This document shows positions 1 through 6,844 of a stretch of DNA of 15,036 nt, in pieces. The position numbers were made by a program, and so were the translations under genes. Position 1 is the first letter of the stretch; the number at the start of each line of letters is the position of its first letter. Below the pieces are notes generated by a model. That model searched no databases. It was not told the origin of the DNA and worked only from the letters and a program-made list of their open reading frames with translations. Origin of the DNA: Akkermansia sp. (GTDB lineage Bacteria; Verrucomicrobiota; Verrucomicrobiia; Verrucomicrobiales; Akkermansiaceae); the NCBI GenBank assembly GCA_017555465.1, contig JAFZGH010000292.1, forward strand, positions 1 to 15,036. Reading direction: 5' to 3'.

Positions 1-115
1 CAGCATGTTCTGGCTCATCATCGTTGTCCCCATGCAGCTGGTAGGAGCACTTATCCTGCTGCCGCTGGTCATGATAATCGGCTTCCGCGACAAAAACACC
101 CAATCCGCCGCATGA
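1..115 (+). CDS. C-terminal end of a membrane protein (partial)
   Basis: The reading frame is open from the left edge and ends at TGA 113-115. The visible part codes for about 37 residues beginning SMFWLIIVVPMQLVGA. It is almost entirely hydrophobic up to a short polar tail (GFRDKNTQSAA), so this is the last transmembrane segment of an integral membrane protein with a short, probably cytoplasmic, tail. Its stop overlaps the ATG of the next gene (ATGA at 112-115), which suggests translational coupling and a shared operon. The family cannot be judged from this fragment. Confidence 0.7.
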   Translation, partial: SMFWLIIVVPMQLVGALILLPLVMIIGFRDKNTQSAA

Positions 116-930
116 ACAGAACCCGCAAGCGATACACCATCGGCTACCTGATTTTCATTCTGATTCTCGGGATTCTGCACTTACACCCCTGGCCCAATCC
201 CCCCGAAACAGCAGGGGAAGCATGGAACAGGGTTCATCCTTGGTTCGGCCCCGCGCCCGTCCAGCTGGAATTAGACTCCACATACCAGGAAGCAGAGCAT
301 ATCACCCACTATCATTTCCAATTCGCCCCCGATGCCGAAAAGGAAGAACATATCATCACGCTGCTGGAGCTTCAGCAAATACCAGCAAGCGGGCAGCAGG
401 AAAATCGTTTTTCTCCATCAACAAAACACATCTGCCTGCTGGAGGGTGGCAGCGAATGGGGCTATGTGGTCGAAAACCTTGTACTCACCCGAAGCAGCAC
501 TGCACCCACACAGCTCGAATTCAGCATATTGTGGGATGCCGATGAACACAGTGGCTGGCCTTACTATCGCCCGACATTCGACCATGTGAAACCACCAATG
601 TGGCAAGCTTTCCTGATGATGATTCAGGGAATTGCCTTCATGCTGAGCAACACCATCCTCGCCCCGCTAGGCTTTCTCCTGCTTTTTCCATCCTTCACCC
701 TCACCCGCTGGTGGCACCACCTGCTCTGGTACGCAGCCGTTTTCATTCCACAAGTCGTCATTATCTACTGGCTGCACACATGGCTGTCCGGGCCTCCCCT
801 GGGTGTAGCATTCGGTTTGGGTCTGACTGTGGGCATCCCCTTCCACCTCTTTGCCGCCTGGATACTGGGCCGAATCGCCAGACGCCACCTGATTGACGCC
901 TTGCCTACGCCTCCATCTTGCGCTGAGTAA
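112..930 (+). CDS. Multi-pass membrane protein of unknown function
   Basis: This is a 272-residue protein that I do not recognise. It has an N-terminal hydrophobic segment (about residues 10-25) that is either a membrane anchor or a signal anchor. A polar domain of about 130 residues follows, rich in aromatic and acidic residues and probably on the outer face of the inner membrane. Three hydrophobic segments come next (about 167-195, 200-222 and 228-250), then a basic stretch (GRIARRHL) that would sit in the cytoplasm by the positive-inside rule. The start is the ATG overlapping the previous stop by four bases, so the two membrane proteins are probably made together. The last 26 bases overlap the convergent release-factor-like gene, leaving no room for a terminator between them. 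No Shine-Dalgarno sequence is visible. Confidence 0.75.
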   Translation: MNRTRKRYTIGYLIFILILGILHLHPWPNPPETAGEAWNRVHPWFGPAPVQLELDSTYQEAEHITHYHFQFAPDAEKEEHIITLLELQQIPASGQQENRFSPSTKHICLLEGGSEWGYVVENLVLTRSSTAPTQLEFSILWDADEHSGWPYYRPTFDHVKPPMWQAFLMMIQGIAFMLSNTILAPLGFLLLFPSFTLTRWWHHLLWYAAVFIPQVVIIYWLHTWLSGPPLGVAFGLGLTVGIPFHLFAAWILGRIARRHLIDALPTPPSCAE

Positions 931-1261
931 TGCTGCACGAGCGGGGCTGACCGCCGCGCTTGCGGGCGCGCTTCAGCTCCAGCTGACGGGGTGAGGGAGC
1001 ACCGTTGATGCGATGATCCAGTTCCTCGCAAAGCGTGCGCCGCGCCAGGTAGCGGTTGATTTCGCGCTCCCGCTCGCAGTGGCAGCGCACCACAATCCCG
1101 CTGGGCACATGGGTCAGATACACGCAGTTATTCGTCTTATTGACTTTCTGCCCACCCTTGCCGCTGCCGCGCACAAATTTCTCCTCCAGGTCATTCCTGT
1201 GCACCCCCAGGCGCTGCATCATTTCCTGGAGCTTCTGCATTTTCTCTGGCGATACCGGCAT
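905..1261 (-). CDS. Small GGQ-domain release-factor-like protein (MTRFR/C12orf65-like, ribosome rescue)
   Basis: This is a 118-residue class-I release factor catalytic domain without codon-recognition domains. Residues 24-42 read DLEEKFVRGSGKGGQKVNK, with the GGQ at 36-38 that hydrolyses peptidyl-tRNA in this superfamily. The following NCVYLTHVPSGIVVRCH block and the basic Arg/Lys-rich tail are close to my memory of human mitochondrial MTRFR (C12orf65). Stand-alone GGQ proteins (ArfB/YaeJ, MTRFR) free nascent chains from stalled ribosomes or split large subunits, so a rescue role is the best inference. The frame extends upstream to 1342. I chose the ATG at 1261 because the family-like sequence starts just after it and a plausible -10 lies at 1271-1276, so an upstream start would fall before the predicted transcript. 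A second GGQ lies at residues 103-105 in the tail. The 3' end overlaps the facing membrane-protein gene. Confidence 0.85.
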   Translation of the reverse strand: MPVSPEKMQKLQEMMQRLGVHRNDLEEKFVRGSGKGGQKVNKTNNCVYLTHVPSGIVVRCHCEREREINRYLARRTLCEELDHRINGAPSPRQLELKRARKRGGQPRSCSITQRKMEA

Positions 1262-1270
1262 GACTGGAAT

Positions 1271-1300
1271 GGTATAACAAAGCCGACGCACGGGCAAGAA
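1271..1300 (-). promoter_or_regulatory. Putative promoter of the GGQ release-factor gene
   Basis: On the minus strand a TATACC -10 (1271-1276) is preceded by TTCTTG (1295-1300) at 18-base spacing, or by TTGCCC (1292-1297) at 15. Only nine bases separate the -10 from the ATG at 1261, so the transcript would begin about three bases before the start codon. This is a consensus match by eye only. Confidence 0.4.
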
Positions 1301-1366
1301 AATTAGTTTTACATCCCCGGAAATGCGGACTTTCAGATTCAAAGCGAGCTCTGCCTGTTATTTATC

Positions 1367-1396
1367 TTGACCTCTGAGCCATTTCAGTGCTAACAT
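1367..1396 (+). promoter_or_regulatory. Putative sigma-70-type promoter of the secreted Lys/Glu-rich protein
   Basis: TTGACC (1367-1372) and TAACAT (1391-1396) are separated by 18 bases. Transcription would start near 1403, downstream of the possible ATG at 1387 and about 20 bases before the ATG at 1423. The promoter therefore helps decide the start of the following gene. Confidence 0.55.
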
Positions 1397-1422
1397 GCTG
1401 GCATAACGACTCATTTCTGCTT

Positions 1423-2085
1423 ATGAAACGCTCTCATATTACTTTTTGTGCACTGTGTCTGCTGATGGGTATTCAATTGTCCACTGTGCCCGTTTATGCC
1501 GAACCGGAGGAAGAAACAGTTCAGAATGAATCTGAAGCTACTGCAGAAGTTGAAGAAGGTTCCAAGGAATGGAAGCGAGCAAAGCTCATTGCGTGCCAGA
1601 AGTTTACGGCTGAGGAGTTCAAAAGTTTCCGACAGCTGGCTAATCTGCTGAAAAAAGCTAAGGGTGAGCGCGATTACAAAAAAGCCAATAAAATGGCAGG
1701 CGACCTCGTCAAGAAATATGCTCCTTTGTACTCAGAGAACAAGCCTGTAACTATCGATGGCCTTCAAATCACAGCCGAAGACCTTATCCCCTGCCATACC
1801 AAATTAGGTTCGCAGCGCAGAAAACTGTACAAGGATTTCCTGGAATACTGCGATAAGCAGAGCAACATGCAGAACCGCAGTGGCTGGGACAATAATGTGG
1901 ATGATTCCAAGAACAGCAAGAAGAAGAAAAAGAAAAAGAAGCAGGACGAAGCTGTCAGCCTCAATATGGGTCAGCTCGACACCATCAAGGGATTCCTGCG
2001 CGTCAATCAGGAGGAGTTCGCAAATAAGATTGACGAAGAAAGAGAAGAAGAAGAGGAAGAAAACGGCAAGCTTCCCATGCGCTGA
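1423..2085 (+). CDS. Secreted Lys/Glu-rich protein of unknown family
   Basis: This is a 220-residue protein. It starts with a clear Sec signal peptide (MKRSHITFCALCLLMG...) and probable signal peptidase I cleavage after VYA at about residue 26. The mature part begins acidic (EPEEETVQNESEA) and continues with amphipathic, Lys-rich, probably helical sequence. It contains eight consecutive lysines (residues 166-173, bases 1918-1941, all AAG/AAA codons) and ends in a strongly acidic tail (DEEREEEEEEN). An upstream in-frame ATG at 1387 is rejected because the signal peptide begins at 1423 and a -10 lies at 1391-1396. The gene is visibly poorer in GC than polA next to it. Its own promoter and terminator make it a single-gene unit. 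I recognise no domain. Two cysteines flank the middle region (in LIPCHTK and EYCDKQ) and could form a disulfide. Confidence 0.8.
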   Translation: MKRSHITFCALCLLMGIQLSTVPVYAEPEEETVQNESEATAEVEEGSKEWKRAKLIACQKFTAEEFKSFRQLANLLKKAKGERDYKKANKMAGDLVKKYAPLYSENKPVTIDGLQITAEDLIPCHTKLGSQRRKLYKDFLEYCDKQSNMQNRSGWDNNVDDSKNSKKKKKKKKQDEAVSLNMGQLDTIKGFLRVNQEEFANKIDEEREEEEEENGKLPMR

Positions 2086-2108
2086 TTTCCGCCTCACCAG
2101 ATTTCACC

Positions 2109-2145
2109 AACTCCCCGCCCTGTCTGCAGAGCGGGGAGTTTCTGT
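2109..2145 (+). terminator. Rho-independent terminator after the Lys/Glu-rich protein gene
   Basis: A perfect 10-bp stem (AACTCCCCGC at 2109-2118 with GCGGGGAGTT at 2131-2140) encloses a 12-base loop. Only a short T-rich stretch follows, so termination may be moderate. It separates the gene from polA. Confidence 0.65.
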
Positions 2146-2181
2146 CCCCGGCGAACAAATCCACTATGTCCTGCATTTCTC

Positions 2182-2211
2182 TTGCGATAAGTGGGTAATA
2201 TATGCTACAGT
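2182..2211 (+). promoter_or_regulatory. Putative promoter of the polA operon
   Basis: TTGCGA (2182-2187) and TACAGT (2206-2211) are spaced by 18 bases. An alternative -10, TAATAT, sits at 2196-2201. Transcription would begin between about 2208 and 2218, giving a leader of 3-13 bases before the ATG at 2221. No Shine-Dalgarno sequence is present. The assignment rests on consensus only. Confidence 0.4.
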
Positions 2212-2220
2212 AACCGTCTG

Positions 2221-4980
2221 ATGGCTACTATCTGCATACTGGACGGCATGGCGCTTATCTACCGCGCGTTCTACGCCTTTATCAACAACCCGATGCGTAA
2301 TTCCACCGGGCTGAACACCTCCGCCATGTTCGGCTTCATCAATACGGTGGTGCACCTCATCGAAAAGGAAAAGCCCACGCACATTGTAGCCTGTCTGGAT
2401 CCCAGCGGCCCGACCTTCCGCCACGAGCGATTCCCCGAATACAAGGCGAACCGCCAGGCCATGCCCCAGGAGCTGCGCGATTCCATCCCCTGGATTGTGG
2501 AGATTCTGGCCGCCATGCGCATCAAGACCCTGCGCATGCCCGGATATGAGGCCGATGACCTTATCGGCACCATCACGCGCATGAACGATGAAGCGGGCAA
2601 CATGCACGCCTACATGGTTTCCAAGGACAAGGACCTGGGGCAGCTTCTTTCTCCCACATGCTCATTCTGGCGCCCCGGCAAAAAGGGCAGCGATTTCGAG
2701 ACGGTGGGGGTGGCCGAGTTCCTGGAGGAATGGGGAATTGCCGACCCGCGCCAGATTATTGATATTCTCGCGCTCATGGGCGATGCGTCCGATAACATCC
2801 CCGGTGTGCCGGGTGTGGGCGCAGTATCGGCGAAAAAACTCATCACACAGTTCGGCAGCATCGAGAACATGCTCGCGCGCAGCGCTGAAATCAAGGGGAA
2901 AATGCGCGAGAAAATTGAGCAGAATGCCGAAGCCGCCCGCCTTTCATACGAGCTGGTCACCATCCGCCGCGATGTACCGGTAGATATCAGCCTGGAGGAC
3001 TGTCAGCGGCAGGAGTTTGATACCAAGGCGCTGGCGGATATCCTCCAGAAGCTGGAGTTCAAGGAGCTGGCAAAGAAGCTCTGCGGTACTCAGCCGAGCG
3101 ATGCCGACATGGGCGAGCTCTTTGCCGCGGCAGCAGCCCCCGCCACCCAGGATGGGGGAGAAACGCAGCTCGACCTCTTCACCCTGCCCCAGCTGGCCGA
3201 CATCAACTCCACCCCGCACCAGTACCACCTGGTGAACACGCCGGAGGCCCGCGCCGCCCTGGCAGCCCACATGGAGCAGGCTGACCGCTGGGCGTTCGAT
3301 ACCGAAACAACCGGGCTCGACCCGCTCACGGATAAGATGCTGGGCTTCTCCGTGGCACTCGATGCGCACGAGGCATACTACATTCCCACCTCCGGGGAAG
3401 GCTGGCAGGATTGCTTCCGCGCCGCCTTTGCCGGTAACGCTGAAAAAATCGGGCTGAATGCCAAGTTCGACCTCCAGGTGCTGCACCAGGCGGGGCTGGT
3501 GGTGAACGGGCCGTTCTTTGACTGCATGCTGGCGCACAGCGCGCTGTACCCGGAGCTGCGCCACGGCATGGACGAAATGGCCGAAGCCCTGCTGCAGTAT
3601 AAGACCATTCATCTGGAAGACATTGCCGGCAAGGGCAAGGCCATGGATACCGCCGCCGTTCCCGTGGAAACGATGGCCGAATATGCAGCCGAGGATGCAG
3701 ACGTGACGCTGCGTCTCTACCAGGTGCTGCAGCCGCAGCTGGCAGATGCCGGGCAGGAGGAGCTGATGCGCCGCATCGAGTTCCCGCTGGTGCCGGTGCT
3801 GGCAGGCATTGAGGAGGAAGGCATGCGCGTGGAGCCGGAGCTGTTGCAGAAGAGCTCTGAGGAACTGGGAGCGCAGATTGACAGCATCCGCGCACGCATT
3901 GATGAGCAGGTGGGCCGCCCCATCAACCTGAACTCCCCCAAGCAGCTGGGTGAGCTGCTCTTCGATGACATGAAGCTGCTCACCAAGCCGAAAAAGACCC
4001 GCACCGGCCAATATGTGACCGATGAGGAAACACTGCGCAAGCTGGTACCCGTTTCCCCGCTGGTGGCAGATATTCTGGAATACCGCGAGCTGAGCAAGCT
4101 CAAAGGCACGTATCTGGACGCCCTGCCCCGCTTCATCTCGCCGAAGGATGGCCGCATCCACTCCACCCTGCTGCAGATGGTCACGGCCACCGGGCGCCTC
4201 GCTTCCCAGAACCCGAACCTGCAGAACATCCCGGTGCGTTCGGAGGCCGGCAAGCTCATCCGCCGCGCCTTTGTGGCGCGCGATGCGCAGCACAGCATCC
4301 TCTCTGCCGACTATTCGCAGGTGGAGCTGCGCCTCATGGCCGCCCTTTCCGGCGACCCGGGCATGATTGCCGCCTTCACCTCCGGGCGCGATATCCACGC
4401 CGAAACCGCCGCCCGCATCTACGGTATCCCGCATGAGGAAGTCACCGCCGACATGCGCCGCAAGGCCAAGACGGTGAACTTCGGCATCATCTACGGCATC
4501 TCGGCCTTCGGGCTCTCCCAGCGCCTGGATTGCCCCCGTGGCGAGGCAGCCGGGCTTATTGAAAGCTATTTCGGGCAATTCCCGGGCGTGAAGGAATGCA
4601 TGGACAAACTGGTGGCCGAGGCCCGCGAACGCGGCTATGCCGAAACCCTTTGCGGACGCCGCCGCAAACTGCCAGATCTGAACAGCGCCAACTTCAACCT
4701 GCGCGCCGCAGCCGAACGCACCGCCATCAACACCCCGATTCAAGGCACAGCGGCCGATATGATTAAAATCGCCATGGTGCGCGTGGCCGGGCTGTTGCAA
4801 GGCAAGCGTAGTCGCCTCATCATGCAGATTCACGACGAATTGCTCATCGACCTGCATGAGGATGAGCACGACCTCATCCCCCAGATAACCGAAGCCATGC
4901 GCGCCGCCCTGCCCCTGCCGCACGGCGTGCCGCTGGAAGTAGAGGCCAACACCGCCCCCAACTGGCTCGAAGCGCACTGA
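2221..4980 (+). CDS. polA: DNA polymerase I
   Basis: This is a 919-residue three-domain DNA polymerase I that removes RNA primers, fills gaps and takes part in excision repair. The N-terminal 5'-nuclease domain (about 1-300) shows the metal-site motifs LDGMALIYRAFYAF, EADD (110-113), SKDKD and GDASDNIPGVPGVG (around 188). The 3'-5' proofreading exonuclease is intact: DTE at 360-362, the Asp of the NAKFD motif at 417, and YAAED with Asp 492. The polymerase domain has motif A DYSQVE (Asp 697), the O helix KTVNFGIIYG (Lys 750, Phe 754) and motif C HDE at 871-873. The length matches E. coli Pol I (928). The frame extends to 2191, but the ATG at 2221 places the first conserved strand at the usual distance and lies just after the promoter. 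The next gene starts eight bases after the stop, so polA probably heads an operon of four genes. Confidence 0.97.
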   Translation: MATICILDGMALIYRAFYAFINNPMRNSTGLNTSAMFGFINTVVHLIEKEKPTHIVACLDPSGPTFRHERFPEYKANRQAMPQELRDSIPWIVEILAAMRIKTLRMPGYEADDLIGTITRMNDEAGNMHAYMVSKDKDLGQLLSPTCSFWRPGKKGSDFETVGVAEFLEEWGIADPRQIIDILALMGDASDNIPGVPGVGAVSAKKLITQFGSIENMLARSAEIKGKMREKIEQNAEAARLSYELVTIRRDVPVDISLEDCQRQEFDTKALADILQKLEFKELAKKLCGTQPSDADMGELFAAAAAPATQDGGETQLDLFTLPQLADINSTPHQYHLVNTPEARAALAAHMEQADRWAFDTETTGLDPLTDKMLGFSVALDAHEAYYIPTSGEGWQDCFRAAFAGNAEKIGLNAKFDLQVLHQAGLVVNGPFFDCMLAHSALYPELRHGMDEMAEALLQYKTIHLEDIAGKGKAMDTAAVPVETMAEYAAEDADVTLRLYQVLQPQLADAGQEELMRRIEFPLVPVLAGIEEEGMRVEPELLQKSSEELGAQIDSIRARIDEQVGRPINLNSPKQLGELLFDDMKLLTKPKKTRTGQYVTDEETLRKLVPVSPLVADILEYRELSKLKGTYLDALPRFISPKDGRIHSTLLQMVTATGRLASQNPNLQNIPVRSEAGKLIRRAFVARDAQHSILSADYSQVELRLMAALSGDPGMIAAFTSGRDIHAETAARIYGIPHEEVTADMRRKAKTVNFGIIYGISAFGLSQRLDCPRGEAAGLIESYFGQFPGVKECMDKLVAEARERGYAETLCGRRRKLPDLNSANFNLRAAAERTAINTPIQGTAADMIKIAMVRVAGLLQGKRSRLIMQIHDELLIDLHEDEHDLIPQITEAMRAALPLPHGVPLEVEANTAPNWLEAH

Positions 4981-4987
4981 TAGAAGT

Positions 4988-5785
4988 ATGGAAACAAGGA
5001 TGATGAAGCTCATGAAGGGACTCATGTGGAGCATGGGTACCCTCCTTGCTGTCATCTTGGCACTGGGGATAGGGAAAGCCTTCCACGACTCCTTCCTGGA
5101 TGAGGCGGCTCCCCCTCCCGCGCCAGACTATCTGGAAAAAGCCAGAGTCTGCCTGAGCCGGGCAGAAAGCGAGAATAACCCGTTTACGAAGCAGAAACTC
5201 TGGATGGATGCTCTCTGGACCCTCTGCTCAGTCGATGACGAACAACGACCGGCAGCACTGGAACTGGCAAAGAGCATGATCCCGGGCATGCAGGAGTTCA
5301 TCCGCAGACACCAGCTTCCGAAAATCAAACCGGAGTTCAAACTGAGCTTCATGCTGAGCCACGCAGGGGAGAACCTCAGCTGCCTGGCCGCTCACATTCA
5401 GAGCGGTGTATATGATTTTTCTGCCGAATCAGGCCGGGATAACCGCCACGCGCTGGCCTGCCTGCTGCGGGATATTCTCGGTATCATCAATAAGGAACGA
5501 CGTGGTGTCAGAGTAGAACAGCTCAAACCCATCGTCCTTACCCTGCTGCAGCAGGGAGTACGCACCAGCTGGCCAGACATCATCCTGGAACACGAGCTGA
5601 TTGAGTATGACCCGGAACTTGACGATCCGGTGCTCACCGCAGTACGCACCCGGGATGCTGAATTTCTCCGTGCCGTACTGGCCTGCGGCCTGTCCGCCTG
5701 CGGCACTCATAATGACGGCAAACCTGCGGATGAAGCCCGCTGGCAGAACTCCCCGGAATTACTTAACATTCTCCAATCAAACTAA
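4988..5785 (+). CDS. Membrane-anchored protein with ankyrin-like C terminus, unknown function
   Basis: This is a 265-residue protein. Its single hydrophobic segment near the N terminus (about 12-31) follows basic and Met-rich residues and most likely serves as a membrane anchor. The rest (about 45-265) is soluble and looks helical. The last 50 residues (DDPVLTAVRTRDAEFLRAVL... then DGKPADEARWQ...LLNIL) follow the spacing of one to one-and-a-half ankyrin repeats, which I infer from pattern only. The gene begins eight bases after the polA stop with no Shine-Dalgarno sequence. Alternative ATGs lie at 5000, 5003 and 5012, so the exact start is uncertain. It is probably co-transcribed with polA and ispF, but nothing in the sequence links it to either pathway. 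Confidence 0.75.
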   Translation: METRMMKLMKGLMWSMGTLLAVILALGIGKAFHDSFLDEAAPPPAPDYLEKARVCLSRAESENNPFTKQKLWMDALWTLCSVDDEQRPAALELAKSMIPGMQEFIRRHQLPKIKPEFKLSFMLSHAGENLSCLAAHIQSGVYDFSAESGRDNRHALACLLRDILGIINKERRGVRVEQLKPIVLTLLQQGVRTSWPDIILEHELIEYDPELDDPVLTAVRTRDAEFLRAVLACGLSACGTHNDGKPADEARWQNSPELLNILQSN

Positions 5786-5806
5786 TCATTAATCACTAAT
5801 CATTAA
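5781..5806 (+). repeat. 12-bp direct repeat in the spacer before ispF
   Basis: ACTAATCATTAA occurs twice (5781-5792 and 5795-5806), separated by TC, which gives a 14-base period. The first copy contains the stop codon of the preceding gene. The repeat makes up most of the short AT-rich gap before the ispF start at 5813. Confidence 0.85.
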
Positions 5807-5812
5807 ACTTTC

Positions 5813-6304
5813 ATGATTACACTCGTTGGACTTGGATACGATATTCACCGCTTTTCGGAGACGGAGCGTCCGCTCTGGCTGGGCGGTGTGCAGGTGCACC
5901 CCACCAGGGGGCTTGCCGGACACAGCGATGCCGATGTACTCTGCCACGCGCTGGCAGATGCCATTCTGGGCGCTATCGGCGAGCCGGACATCGGCTACTG
6001 GTTCCCACCAGGCGATGAGGGCTGCAAGAACATCTGCTCCCTCCGCATTGTGGAAAAAGCTGTCGAATTGCTGCAGGCACAGGGAGGCCGCGTGGTGAAT
6101 GTGGACTGCGCCCTCATTGCCGAAGCGCCGAAGATTATGCCCTTTGTGCAGCAGATGAAGGAGACCCTGGCCCCGATACTGGGCGTTTCACCCCGCCGCG
6201 TGGGGGTCAAGGCCACCACCAACGAAAAGCTCGGTGCGCTGGGACGCCGCGAGGGCATGGCCGCCTTTGCAACCGTAGCCGTACAAGTTCCCGACGAAAA
6301 CTGA
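5813..6304 (+). CDS. ispF: 2-C-methyl-D-erythritol 2,4-cyclodiphosphate synthase
   Basis: This 163-residue enzyme of the non-mevalonate (MEP) isoprenoid pathway cyclises CDP-methylerythritol 2-phosphate to the cyclodiphosphate with release of CMP. It is cytoplasmic and a homotrimer in known homologues. The family signatures are all present. GYDIH supplies the metal ligands Asp 10 and His 12. GHSDADVLCHALADA supplies the third ligand, His 45. DIGYWFP, IAEAPKI and KATTNEKLGALGRREG complete the active site and trimer interface. The length is typical of the stand-alone enzyme, so there is no IspD fusion. The start ATG lies 27 bases after the previous stop, directly behind the AT-rich repeat, with no Shine-Dalgarno sequence. 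The next gene follows after five bases. Confidence 0.97.
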   Translation: MITLVGLGYDIHRFSETERPLWLGGVQVHPTRGLAGHSDADVLCHALADAILGAIGEPDIGYWFPPGDEGCKNICSLRIVEKAVELLQAQGGRVVNVDCALIAEAPKIMPFVQQMKETLAPILGVSPRRVGVKATTNEKLGALGRREGMAAFATVAVQVPDEN

Positions 6305-6309
6305 CTGCC

Positions 6310-6804
6310 ATGAACCCTGAAATTGATTTACTGGCCTTTGCTGCGGTGGAGAATCTGAAAGCCGCAGGCCTCACCGTGACGACGGCAGAAAGCTGCACCG
6401 GCGGCTTGATTGCTGCCGCGCTCACCGAAGTTCCCGGTGCCTCCGCCGTGTTCCGCTACGGCTGGGTGACTTACTGCAACGAAGCCAAGGAACGCCTCCT
6501 GAGCGTACCTGCCGAACTCATTGAGGAACACACCGTGGTGAGCGAGCCCGTAGTAGCAGCCATGGCCACCGCTGCCATGCGCCAGAGCGGGGCAGATATC
6601 GCCGTTGCCGTCTCCGGCAATGCCGGTCCTACCGCACCAGAGGGTGAGCCGCCCGCCGGCACGGTATGCCTGGCCATTGCCCGCCGCGGTGCTGCCCGCC
6701 CGGTGCATACCGAGACTCTGTATCTCCCCGGTATGACCCGCCGCCAGTTCCGAGAACGGGTCACAGCCAAAGCCCTGCAGCTCATTGCCGGCGCTGCCAG
6801 CTGA
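6310..6804 (+). CDS. CinA C-terminal-type nicotinamide-nucleotide amidohydrolase (PncC-like)
   Basis: This is a 164-residue stand-alone CinA C-terminal domain. Such proteins (E. coli PncC/YgaD) deamidate nicotinamide mononucleotide to nicotinate mononucleotide in pyridine-nucleotide salvage. The nucleophile motif TTAESCTGG (Ser 28), the TYCNEAK segment (Tyr 55, Lys 60) and the glycine loop SGNAGP (102-107) are visible. The usual form of the last motif is SGIAGP or TGIAGP, so Asn 104 is an unusual substitution. The N-terminal molybdopterin-like domain of full-length CinA is absent. The start lies five bases after the ispF stop with no Shine-Dalgarno sequence, and a strong terminator follows at once, so this is the last gene of the polA-ispF operon. 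Substrate assignment is by family only. Confidence 0.9.
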   Translation: MNPEIDLLAFAAVENLKAAGLTVTTAESCTGGLIAAALTEVPGASAVFRYGWVTYCNEAKERLLSVPAELIEEHTVVSEPVVAAMATAAMRQSGADIAVAVSGNAGPTAPEGEPPAGTVCLAIARRGAARPVHTETLYLPGMTRRQFRERVTAKALQLIAGAAS

Positions 6805-6808
6805 AACA

Positions 6809-6838
6809 AAAAAGCCTGAGTCAAAACTCAGGCTTTTT
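6809..6838. terminator. Bidirectional Rho-independent terminator
   Basis: A perfect 13-bp hairpin (AAAAAGCCTGAGT at 6809-6821 with its complement at 6826-6838) has a four-base loop and is flanked by A and T tracts. It lies between the convergent CinA-like and ABC transporter genes and can end transcripts from both sides. Confidence 0.93.
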
Positions 6839-6844
6839 TATATA

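Noticed and set aside
1387..1422. The upstream ATG extension of the Lys/Glu-rich protein.
   Set aside because: It would put 12 extra residues before a complete signal peptide, and the likely -10 (1391-1396) lies downstream of that ATG.
2944..5055. A 703-codon open frame antisense to polA.
   Set aside because: It is exactly codon-aligned with polA on the opposite strand, so it stays open simply because polA avoids TTA, CTA and TCA codons. The translation is His/Gln/Gly-rich with no recognisable domain, while the sense strand is an intact DNA polymerase I.
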